NCBI RefSeq assembly: GCF_009834515.1
Contig: NZ_CP019426.1
Location: forward strand, 1 to 64,000
DNA: 64,000 nucleotides
Source: Pseudomonas sp. R84
GTDB lineage: Bacteria > Pseudomonadota > Gammaproteobacteria > Pseudomonadales > Pseudomonadaceae
Direction: 5' to 3'
The notes below the pieces were generated by a model that ran no database searches, was not told where the DNA came from, and was given only the letters and a program-made list of their open reading frames with translations. Within the stretch, counting starts at the first letter, position 1, and every line of letters starts with the position of its first letter. Shown one piece after another: positions 11,290 to 18,563 of the stretch. Both the position numbers and the translations under genes were made by a program.

Positions 11290-12726
11290 ATGATGAAAAC
11301 TTTTGCATTGCTGGAGCAGCCACAAACTGGCGAAGCTGCTGACCTTACCTTCAAGCGAGGCTCGCTGTTTGCCGCGTTCATGAGTCGTGCAACCCAATGC
11401 GCGCCGGTCACTGCCGATAAGATCGAGGCGGGCTTGCACCTGAACCGGCTGCTGGAAAATGGTCAAGTGCACTTCAACACACTCGAAGATGGTTCATTCG
11501 AGGCATTCTATGGTCCATCCAGCGATGCCACGGTGCAAATCTCGACACAGATTCCATTCTGGTCGGAAAAAATTGTCTCGCGGATTCGAAAGAGCGTGCG
11601 TCAATCCCAGGGCGCGATCTGTTCGTTGAAGCTTTTCGATTCGCCAGAGTCCATCGATGTATTCGTCACGGACTGGAGCTCCTGCACAGCAGCCTGCGCC
11701 ATCGCCGTACACAAATATCACTGGTTCACACGTCGATTGTCCGAACGCCCCGATGCCGACAACTATTTCACCGGTGCCTATGTCCGTAATCCGTTAACTG
11801 GCGACCTGATGTCCGTGTGGGTCGCGGACTGGGTCAAGCCCGACTTCGGTACGGGTGCCGTACTGGTTAACCCTGCTCACAACAAGACTGATCTTGAGTT
11901 CGCCAAGCAGGTCGGCCTGCCGATTCGGTTCGCCCTCTCTCTCGATGCGCAAGTGGACGAGCACTCGATGCCGACCCCTCCTGTGCTCAAAGCTGGTTTC
12001 GCCATCCGCACCGGTTGGCTTGATAGCAAGCCTGCGGCGCAAGTCCACAACGACACAATCAACGTGCTTCTGCGCAAGGGTAGCGCTCGGTTGCACGAAG
12101 ATAAACGCATCCCTGGCGAAGTGATTGCTCGTATTGAGCAAACTTCGCCAGAGAGGGCAGAACTGTACTGGAGCCCTCAACACGGGACATTCCATCAGGA
12201 ATCTACCCAAGGATTACCCGTTCGGGTGGATTTCAGTCCGAGTTTTCAGGCAGCGGTGACCACGGTCGCGCATCGCCCGGATCATCTGCAAGTCGACGCG
12301 GCAATACAGAAGAAGAATATTGGTGTGCTTGCCGGGCTGATCTTCGATTTGGGTGGATTAGAGGCATTTGTTCCTCTGACGCTGCTTGAGTCCGTCGAGT
12401 ATGCCGGTAGCCGCAGTGAAGGCGATCCAGCGGTAGACCTTGCGCTTTTGGTTGGGGAAGAACCCGAGAAGGTGCTAGTGATCCGCAAGGCTTTGATCGA
12501 CCAGATCGACAGTTTCCTCAATGGTTGTCAGAAGCTTTCAGCTCGTTTGGGAGAGAACGGTGCATTGCCGCCTGCTCAAGTGACTACCGCGCTAACCCAA
12601 GGCGATCCGGTCTCGGCCTTCCGGACCTTTTACCAATGGCAGAAGCAGATGGTCGCTAACGATGAAGTAGTCGACCAGTCTGCCTACACCTCGATTCTTT
12701 CAACATTTGGCCTCAAATCGGCCTGA
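11290..12726 (+). CDS. Leucyl-tRNA synthetase editing-domain-like protein without catalytic core
   Basis: The 478-residue protein resembles the CP1 editing domain of leucyl-tRNA synthetase. The region IDVFVTDWSSCT (122-133) aligns with the threonine-rich segment (TVYTTRPDTFMG in E. coli). NPLTGDLMSVWVADW (167-181) and FGTGAVLVNPAHNKTD (186-201) align with PLTGEEIPVWAANF and YGTGAVMAVPGHDQRD. Asp201 matches Asp345 of E. coli LeuRS, which holds the substrate amino group. The threonine motif is altered (TDWSSC for TTRPDT). No HIGH or KMSKS motif is visible, so aminoacylation is not expected. Residues about 300-478 are hard to assign and may be a degenerate synthetase remnant. I infer trans-editing of tRNA mischarged with the pathway product (self-protection); use as a biosynthetic hydrolase or transferase is the alternative. 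Confidence 0.72.
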   Translation: MMKTFALLEQPQTGEAADLTFKRGSLFAAFMSRATQCAPVTADKIEAGLHLNRLLENGQVHFNTLEDGSFEAFYGPSSDATVQISTQIPFWSEKIVSRIRKSVRQSQGAICSLKLFDSPESIDVFVTDWSSCTAACAIAVHKYHWFTRRLSERPDADNYFTGAYVRNPLTGDLMSVWVADWVKPDFGTGAVLVNPAHNKTDLEFAKQVGLPIRFALSLDAQVDEHSMPTPPVLKAGFAIRTGWLDSKPAAQVHNDTINVLLRKGSARLHEDKRIPGEVIARIEQTSPERAELYWSPQHGTFHQESTQGLPVRVDFSPSFQAAVTTVAHRPDHLQVDAAIQKKNIGVLAGLIFDLGGLEAFVPLTLLESVEYAGSRSEGDPAVDLALLVGEEPEKVLVIRKALIDQIDSFLNGCQKLSARLGENGALPPAQVTTALTQGDPVSAFRTFYQWQKQMVANDEVVDQSAYTSILSTFGLKSA

Positions 12727-12742
12727 AACAGGAGATCACGAC

Positions 12743-13357
12743 ATGGAAATCTTCCTCTACGCGTTCAGCGTCATGTACAGCCCCGGTCCGGTCAATGTGA
12801 TGGGTCTGAATGCCGGACTCACGGGACAGTTTCGTCGCACGGTCGGATTCTTCATCGGCGTAGGCTGCGCGATGTTCGCGTTATTCCTTATTTTTGGTTA
12901 CACCGGCGAGGCGCTGATTTCTCGCTCCGTACTGCCATACCTGGCGCTCATCGGTGGGCTTTATACCTTGTACCTGGCGTTCAAGGTCTTTACCTCAAAA
13001 GTGGTTCTGCCGGGCAAGACCGAAGAGACGCAGTCGCCGGACAAACCACTTACATTCTGGAACGGCTTCTTGATCCAGGCGCTGAATCCAAAAGGGATGA
13101 TGGTGGTTCTGCCCATCACCACGGTGATGTTCCCGGCTGCCCATGTCACCGGTGCCAGTATCGCGGTGGTATCAACCATGATCGCACTGGGCGGCGCAGG
13201 AGCCCCCGGTATCTATTCGCTGCTGGGCGCTGTTCTTGGCAAGCGCATCACCAAAGAGTCTTACTTCAACTTCTTCAATCGGCTGATGGGTATCGCTCTG
13301 GCGATCTGTGCGGCTTTCATGCTCTACGACTTCTACGCTCACACGCAAGGACTCTGA
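12743..13357 (+). CDS. LysE/RhtB-family amino-acid exporter
   Basis: This is an inner-membrane exporter of the LysE/RhtB superfamily, which expels amino acids and analogues by proton exchange. The 204-residue protein from ATG 12743 (AGGAG upstream) has the family N-terminal signature MYSPGPVNVMGLNAG and about six hydrophobic segments, including YLALIGGLYTLYLAF and a C-terminal MGIALAICAAFMLYDFY. An upstream in-frame ATG would overlap the previous gene and lacks support. It starts 16 nt after the editing-domain gene, consistent with a linked role in lowering intracellular product. A second member lies at 14509. Confidence 0.87.
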   Translation: MEIFLYAFSVMYSPGPVNVMGLNAGLTGQFRRTVGFFIGVGCAMFALFLIFGYTGEALISRSVLPYLALIGGLYTLYLAFKVFTSKVVLPGKTEETQSPDKPLTFWNGFLIQALNPKGMMVVLPITTVMFPAAHVTGASIAVVSTMIALGGAGAPGIYSLLGAVLGKRITKESYFNFFNRLMGIALAICAAFMLYDFYAHTQGL

Positions 13358-13358
13358 C

Positions 13359-13751
13359 ATGCACAAGCAACAGCCAGTGATCAATTGGGATACCGTCCCG
13401 AGAGAGCAATTGGGCGACTTGATAGTCCGGCAGATCGTCAGCGGTGATGAGCTGATGATGGTCAAGCTGACGATGAAGGCTGGCGCCGTCGTTAAGCATC
13501 ACAGTCATCCCAACGAACAGATGACTTATATCCTCAAGGGAAAAATCCGCTTCACACACGGGCTGGATATGGAGCAGAGCACAACATTGTGTGCGGGGGA
13601 CGTTCTGCACTTTCCAGCCAATGTACCGCACGCAGCGGAGTGCCTTGAGGACACGATCGACCTTGATGTGTTTACGCCACCACGCCGCGACTGGTTCACC
13701 ACGAATGGCAACGACTATTTCGAACGGCCGGTCGAGGCGAACGATGCGTAA
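13359..13751 (+). CDS. Small cupin protein
   Basis: This single-domain cupin has 130 residues. Cupin motif 1 is visible as AGAVVKHHSHPNEQMTYILKG, with metal-binding His, His and Glu. Motif 2 is GDVLHFPANVPHAAE. The ATG at 13359 lies 1 nt after the exporter stop; a longer frame begins inside the exporter and is not favoured. Such proteins are metal-dependent isomerases, dioxygenases or lyases, or ligand sensors, and the sequence does not choose between them. Its position in the operon suggests a tailoring step on the pathway intermediate. Confidence 0.8.
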   Translation: MHKQQPVINWDTVPREQLGDLIVRQIVSGDELMMVKLTMKAGAVVKHHSHPNEQMTYILKGKIRFTHGLDMEQSTTLCAGDVLHFPANVPHAAECLEDTIDLDVFTPPRRDWFTTNGNDYFERPVEANDA

Positions 13752-14487
13752 CCCACCCTCGACCAGATGGCTGCAGAGAACTGTCCAACCGGCAGCTCGC
13801 AGTCGATTGCTGTGTTTTCCGTTCGGCGGCGGCAGCGCCTCGTTCTATAGAGACTGGCAAGCGATGCTGGGCCCGCAAATTGAAGTTTGCGCTATCCAGT
13901 TACCAGGACGGGAAGCACGTTTTGGCGAGCCGTTCATCACGGATATCAATGATCTTTTGCCGCCATTGGTCCACGCTGCCAGCGATCTGTTCAAGCTGCC
14001 TTTGCACTTGTTTGGCTACAGCCTGGGTGCTGGCATCGCGCATAAATTCGCTACCTACTGCGATTCTCTCTATCCCAATGCGCGGATAGTTTCGCTTACG
14101 GCATGTGCGAGCTCAGCAGCTGCCGCAGATCGATTGTGTTCATCAACCATGAACGACGAGCAGTTCATGAAGTACATCATGGGGCTCGGAGGTCTTCCCC
14201 AAGAAGTGGCGGCTAATCCGGGTTTGCGTGCGATTGCCCTGAGGACCTTGCGTAGCGACTTCAGTCTTTCTGAAAGCATAAATCTTGCTGACGCTGACCC
14301 GGTTTCAATACCCGTTCTCGCGATCGGCGGCGATGCCGACCCTTCTGTCCCGATCTCCGGTTTGGAGGCATGGTCTAGCAAGACCACGGAGAATTGTTTC
14401 CACCAAGTGTTCCCTGGTGATCACTTTTTCGTTCGTCAGAACCTGCCGGAAGTAATAGACAGCCTGCGAGATTTTATCGCCTTGTAA
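13744..14487 (+). CDS. Type II thioesterase (GrsT/RifR family)
   Basis: This alpha/beta hydrolase hydrolyses acyl groups from carrier proteins, either as product release or as proofreading. The 247-residue protein starts at ATG 13744, overlapping the cupin stop by 8 nt. It shows the family pattern LLCFPFGGGSASFYRDW, IQLPGREARF, the nucleophile elbow FGYSLGA (Ser93), and the late GDHFFV histidine. With one adenylation protein and one carrier in the cluster, it is the obvious candidate to free the modified acyl group as the acid. Confidence 0.92.
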   Translation: MRNPPSTRWLQRTVQPAARSRLLCFPFGGGSASFYRDWQAMLGPQIEVCAIQLPGREARFGEPFITDINDLLPPLVHAASDLFKLPLHLFGYSLGAGIAHKFATYCDSLYPNARIVSLTACASSAAAADRLCSSTMNDEQFMKYIMGLGGLPQEVAANPGLRAIALRTLRSDFSLSESINLADADPVSIPVLAIGGDADPSVPISGLEAWSSKTTENCFHQVFPGDHFFVRQNLPEVIDSLRDFIAL

Positions 14488-14508
14488 CTCGACTGGATCG
14501 CCTTTGAA

Positions 14509-15105
14509 ATGGATTTCATTAACGTGTTTCTCAACGTCACCACAGGTGCATCGTTGATTTTGATGATGCCTGGCCCTACCAACACCTTGCTAATGACATC
14601 CGGTTATACCTGTGGCCCAGCCAAAACTTTGCCTCTGATCGCCACCGAAGCATTTGGCTACAGCATTGCAATCAGCGCTTGGGGGTTTGTACTCATAGCA
14701 TTGTCCGCACGGTATCCGGGCATCGGTACAGCAGTGAAGTTACTGTGCGCGGCCTATCTGGCTTATCTGGCTGTGCGCATTGCCTCGACGAAGCTGCTGG
14801 CAAGCGAGTCCCGCCGACCGGCAGTAAGCTCCAGATCATTGCTGACGGCAACGTTGCTCAATCCCAAGGCACTGTTATTTGCCTCTGTGGTGTTTCCGCG
14901 AGAAGTTTATGGTACTGCGCAGCTCTACAGTTGGGCGCTGCTGTCCTTCGTCCTGATCGTCGTGCCGATTGGATTCGCCTGGGCCTGGTTGGGGCAGGTC
15001 GTACGGACAGCTCCAAGCCATGCCATGCAACTCTGGGTGCCCAAACTGATCGGGCTGTCTCTACTCTCCTTTTCCATTTACCTGACTTGCTCGGCACTCA
15101 AATGA
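14509..15105 (+). CDS. Second LysE/RhtB-family amino-acid exporter
   Basis: This 198-residue LysE-type membrane protein carries MMPGPTNTLLMTSGYTCG in its first helix and about six membrane segments (for example LLCAAYLAYLAVRIA and LLSFVLIVVPIGFAWAWLG). It differs clearly from the exporter at 12743, so this is not a recent duplication. Two exporters in one short operon argue for an amino-acid-like product or a product and a precursor. Its TGA overlaps the next start (ATGA). Confidence 0.87.
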   Translation: MDFINVFLNVTTGASLILMMPGPTNTLLMTSGYTCGPAKTLPLIATEAFGYSIAISAWGFVLIALSARYPGIGTAVKLLCAAYLAYLAVRIASTKLLASESRRPAVSSRSLLTATLLNPKALLFASVVFPREVYGTAQLYSWALLSFVLIVVPIGFAWAWLGQVVRTAPSHAMQLWVPKLIGLSLLSFSIYLTCSALK

Positions 15106-16085
15106 AAACTGACGACACACTACAAGTGATCTTTCGTTCCCACGGATCACCTTCCGTGATTGAGTACCAGTCTATGGCGGTCAATGCGTTGGGGCCGGGA
15201 CAAGTGAGAATCCACAATCACGCGATTGGTGTGAATTTTATCGACACCTACTTCCGCTCCGGGCTGTACCCTCCTCCTGCGTTGCCCTCAGGGTTGGGCA
15301 CCGAGGGCGCTGGTACGGTGATTGAATGTGCAGACGATGTGACGCGATTCCGGATTGGTGACAGGGTTGCTTACGTACAATCTTCGCTGGGCGCCTATGC
15401 AACACAACACTGGGTGGATCAAAGCCGACTTGTTCACCTGCCGGACGATATCAGCTACGTAACCGCCGCCGGCGGCTTGCTAAAGGGTCTTACCACGATT
15501 TGCTTGTTCAATCGGGTCAGTCAGCCGAAAAGCGGGGATACGGTTCTTTTTCATGCCGCAGCCGGTGGCGTGGGCTTGCTGGCCTGCCAATACGCCAAGC
15601 GCAAAGGTATTCGCCTGATCGGCGTTGTTTCAACGCAAGCCAAGGCTGAGTTGGCGCGCTCGGCGGGAGCGTGGACGACCCTGCTTGCTGGAGATGACAT
15701 CGCCGACCAGACAAGGCGGCTAACCGGCGGAAAGGGGGTGCCATTTGTCTACGACTCAGTCGGGCGTTCTACCTGGCAAGCCTCGCTGAATGCCACAGCT
15801 TCCTGCGGACATATCATCAGTTTTGGCAATTCATCAGGGCCCGTTGAAAACGTGGCACTAGCGCAACTGGCACGCGCGGGATCACTAACAGTCAGCCGCC
15901 CCATATTGTTCGACTACATCAGCGATTCAGCAGTACTGCAAAGCTATGCGGAGGAATTTTTCCAGTGTTTGCGAGAGGGGATGAAGGTTCAAGTGGGCGC
16001 AACCCTGTCGCTTGCGGAAGCCGAGCGAGCACACACGTTGTTGGAAAGTCGTAACACGACTGGATCTATAGTACTCATACCTTAG
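15102..16085 (+). CDS. Zinc-free MDR oxidoreductase, quinone-reductase-like
   Basis: This 327-residue NADPH-dependent reductase belongs to the quinone oxidoreductase/enoyl-reductase branch of the MDR superfamily. Landmarks are GVNFIDTYFRSGLYPPPALP, GTEGAGTV and the nucleotide site HAAAGGVGLLACQYAK. It starts at ATG 15102, coupled to the exporter upstream. It closely resembles the core qor at 39631-40608, sharing most of the N-terminal block, so the island copy is probably a repurposed Qor that reduces a C=C or carbonyl in the pathway. It is the last structural gene before the regulator. Confidence 0.87.
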   Translation: MKTDDTLQVIFRSHGSPSVIEYQSMAVNALGPGQVRIHNHAIGVNFIDTYFRSGLYPPPALPSGLGTEGAGTVIECADDVTRFRIGDRVAYVQSSLGAYATQHWVDQSRLVHLPDDISYVTAAGGLLKGLTTICLFNRVSQPKSGDTVLFHAAAGGVGLLACQYAKRKGIRLIGVVSTQAKAELARSAGAWTTLLAGDDIADQTRRLTGGKGVPFVYDSVGRSTWQASLNATASCGHIISFGNSSGPVENVALAQLARAGSLTVSRPILFDYISDSAVLQSYAEEFFQCLREGMKVQVGATLSLAEAERAHTLLESRNTTGSIVLIP

Positions 16086-16252
16086 ATGAAAGTTCTGTGC
16101 TGGAGAGCAGGTGGCTCTTCAAAAAATCAGAGCACAGTGCTAGCTTCTTGAAAGCTGGGCATGCTTATTATCCTGCCAATTGTCAAACGTTAGACCATCT
16201 CGCTAAGGATCAGCACTATGTCAGGAATCTTCAAAAGCCAGGTAGTTCGGCC

Positions 16253-17071
16253 ATGATTGAGCTTCCATCTCCGAAGGATTGGGTACGACATTCGCCTCAC
16301 ACATCAAAACTCGAGCGGTTGGAAGCTTTTTTTAGCGCACATGGTTTTGACCCTCATCGGCATGACACATATGCCATTGGCCGGACACTTTCGGGCGTGC
16401 AAAGTTTTCGCTATCGCGGGGAGAATCGGAATAGCCTGCCAGGGGAAACCTTGGTCCTGCACCCAGATGAAGAACACGACGGCCATGCCGGCAGCGATTC
16501 GGGCTTCCGTTATCGAATGCTGTATATCACTCCGGAGTTAGCTCAGCAGGTGCTGCACGGTAAACCTTTGCCCTTCCTGAAAGGAGGCATCTCCAGTGAT
16601 CCCCGGTTTGCCGCTGCAACTGACAACATACTTTCCGCGTTGGATGATCCGCTCGATCCGCTAGAGGAGGACGACGCTATATTTCAACTCTTCACCACGC
16701 TGCAAGCCATATGTGGCGAGCGTGCCGCTACCGGTGCCAATTGCTTTACGGCGGCCGACAGAGCGCGGGAGTATATGAACGATAATCTTCAGCAACCGGT
16801 CAGCCTGGATGACCTGGCTGATTGCACCGGTCGGGACAAGTGGAGTTTATCCAAAGACTATCGGGTTTATTTCGGCACAAGCCCCCACCGCTATCTGACG
16901 ATGCGACGTTTGGACCGAGTCAAAGCGGCGATTTTTGCGGGTAAATCGCTGGTGGAAGCTTCGGTAGAGGCAGGTTTTTTTGATCAAAGCCACATGACCA
17001 AGCATTTCAAAAAAGCATTTGGAGTATCACCGGCGCGCTGGTGTCGGTCGAGGGATAGAGATTTAATCTAA
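16253..17071 (+). CDS. AraC-family transcriptional regulator
   Basis: This is a probable pathway-specific activator. The protein is 272 residues from ATG 16253. It has an N-terminal cupin-like ligand domain (HRHDTYAIGRTLSGVQSF, LVLHPDEEHDGHA) and a C-terminal double helix-turn-helix (SLDDLADCTGRDKWSLSKDY, then VEASVEAGFFDQSHMTKHFK, ending KKAFGVSPARW). An in-frame ATG at 16097 would add 52 residues outside the family's usual start, so I prefer 16253. The 167-nt gap after the oxidoreductase leaves room for its own promoter. Confidence 0.87.
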   Translation: MIELPSPKDWVRHSPHTSKLERLEAFFSAHGFDPHRHDTYAIGRTLSGVQSFRYRGENRNSLPGETLVLHPDEEHDGHAGSDSGFRYRMLYITPELAQQVLHGKPLPFLKGGISSDPRFAAATDNILSALDDPLDPLEEDDAIFQLFTTLQAICGERAATGANCFTAADRAREYMNDNLQQPVSLDDLADCTGRDKWSLSKDYRVYFGTSPHRYLTMRRLDRVKAAIFAGKSLVEASVEAGFFDQSHMTKHFKKAFGVSPARWCRSRDRDLI

Positions 17072-17088
17072 GTGCGTTTGCATAAACT

Positions 17089-17274
17089 TTAGGGCGGCGT
17101 GATTTTTCCAGGAAAACTACTATTGATTGTTTTGGGTAGTGCGTCGCAGTACCTGCGATTAATGTCACGCGCTGTTGCCTTTAATGCTGAAGTCAGGCGG
17201 GTGAATTGACCTGTGCCGATTACAATAAATTGGATTGGAATGCCGTCTTTGGTTAAAACATATGCTGTGCCCAT
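17089..17274 (-). CDS. Possible small protein, unrecognised
   Basis: A short minus-strand frame starts at ATG 17274 (or TTG 17295, giving 68 residues) and reads MGTAYVLTKDGIPIQFIVIG and onward. It has plausible amino-acid composition and no recognisable domain. It sits convergent to the AraC gene in a low-GC stretch at the island's right end. It may be a relic or may not be expressed; I assign no function. Confidence 0.25.
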   Translation of the reverse strand: MGTAYVLTKDGIPIQFIVIGTGQFTRLTSALKATARDINRRYCDALPKTINSSFPGKITPP

Positions 17275-17354
17275 GTTTATCCTGACAGCATTCAAGTTGC
17301 GACCGTGTTAATTGCGGGAAAGATTGAACACACCGCGACAGCATACGGCGCTCT

Positions 17355-17585
17355 ATGGATCACGATGTTCAACTATTCGCGGAAATCAAGATGCTTAAAC
17401 TTATTATCCGAGACACCCATAAAAAAAGTGACTATTTCTTTCTCGCATTGGCAATTATGGTAGGAGGATCAGCGGGTTATATAGTTTCGGGATTTGCTCC
17501 TGTCACCGCCGTCCCGTTCACCCTGTTGGCGATCGTGTTTCTGTATTCAACCTGGCGTCAACCGACAAGTGCTCCACCCCATTGA
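17355..17585 (+). CDS. Possible small two-helix membrane protein, unrecognised
   Basis: The frame encodes 76 residues with two hydrophobic stretches, FFLALAIMVGGSAGYIVSGF and AVPFTLLAIVFLYSTW, separated by a short turn: the look of a small inner-membrane protein. The ATG at 17391 (MLKLIIRDTHKK) is an alternative and perhaps better start. There is no recognisable family and the ribosome site is weak. It lies between island 1 and the two-component system. The 89 nt downstream hold nothing that I can identify. Confidence 0.35.
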   Translation: MDHDVQLFAEIKMLKLIIRDTHKKSDYFFLALAIMVGGSAGYIVSGFAPVTAVPFTLLAIVFLYSTWRQPTSAPPH

Positions 17586-17674
17586 TCGAGGCCTGTCGCC
17601 GGCAACATCTTGGTCAAGATGGGAAACTTAACTTGGAGCGTGCAGGCGCTTTTGATCAATTTATTGCACGTAAC

Positions 17675-18394
17675 TCACTCGTTTACCGCTGCCACACTCT
17701 CCAACCGATACCCATATCCATAAATAGTCAGTAACTGCCACCCTCGATCCGCCGTCAGCCCGAGTTTGTTGCGCAATCTATAGATATGCGTATCCAACGG
17801 CCGTGACGATGCCATCTCCTCATGCGGCCAAAACCGCTCATACAGATAATCCCGAGACAATGGCCGGCCCAGATTGCTGAACAGACACCGAGCCAGTCGA
17901 TACTCACGCTCGGTCATGACGATGGGTTTGCCCTCGCGGGTGACGGTCAGTTCGGCGTCATCGAAGGTCAGGTCAATGAAGCTCAATACTTCGCTAGCCG
18001 CCGCCCGTTGCTGGCTATGCCGACGCAACACCGCAGCCACCCGCGCCTTCAACTCATTCGGCCGAAACGGCTTGCTCACATAATCATCAGCCCCGGCATT
18101 CAACGCCTGAACAATATCGCTCTCGCCATCACGACTGGTCAGCATAATCGCCGCCGGTGGCGCTTCCATATGCTCGCGGGTCCAGCGCAGCAGGGCCAGA
18201 CCGGTGAGGTCGGGCAGTTGCCAATCGAGGATCAGCAGGTCGAAGGTTTCCCGGCGCAGTTGGCGCAGCAGGTCCTCACCGCGTTCGAAACTGTGCAGTG
18301 ACCACGGCTGTTCGCCGGTATCGGCCATCTGCTGCAGGGTTTGCTCGACCCGGCGCAGTTCGGCGGGTTCGTCGTCCAGTATCGCAACGCGCAT
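17675..18394 (-). CDS. OmpR/PhoB-type response regulator
   Basis: The 239-residue protein starts at MRVAILDDEPAELRR. The N-terminal receiver has the acidic pocket DDE, phospho-acceptor Asp in LLILDWQLPD, and the conserved Lys in YVSKPFRP. The C-terminal winged-helix domain includes MTEREYRLARCLFSN and the wing IYGYGYRLE. A longer frame to 18454 lacks family support. It is divergent from the sensor kinase at 18564 with about 170 nt between, so the pair probably share a control region. The signal sensed is unknown. Confidence 0.92.
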   Translation of the reverse strand: MRVAILDDEPAELRRVEQTLQQMADTGEQPWSLHSFERGEDLLRQLRRETFDLLILDWQLPDLTGLALLRWTREHMEAPPAAIMLTSRDGESDIVQALNAGADDYVSKPFRPNELKARVAAVLRRHSQQRAAASEVLSFIDLTFDDAELTVTREGKPIVMTEREYRLARCLFSNLGRPLSRDYLYERFWPHEEMASSRPLDTHIYRLRNKLGLTADRGWQLLTIYGYGYRLESVAAVNE

Positions 18395-18563
18395 ACGCGA
18401 TAGTTCCTTGTTGCTTGGGCAGTTGGGCGTCAACCATAGTCGCTTGGTCATCACCTTGAAAGTAAGCGGCCCGCCGTTGGTCGACGTCCGCTATGATTCT
18501 TCGGGTCTACGTCTCAGACCTGTGACCTATGAAAGCATTCACCCTGCCCCGCCCTTTTTCCCC

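Noticed and set aside
6551..17071. Assignment of island 1 to furanomycin or coronamic acid biosynthesis
   Set aside because: Both are Pseudomonas amino-acid analogues, but no CmaC-type cyclase is present and I see no polyketide enzymes. The gene set does not match what I know of either, so no product is named.
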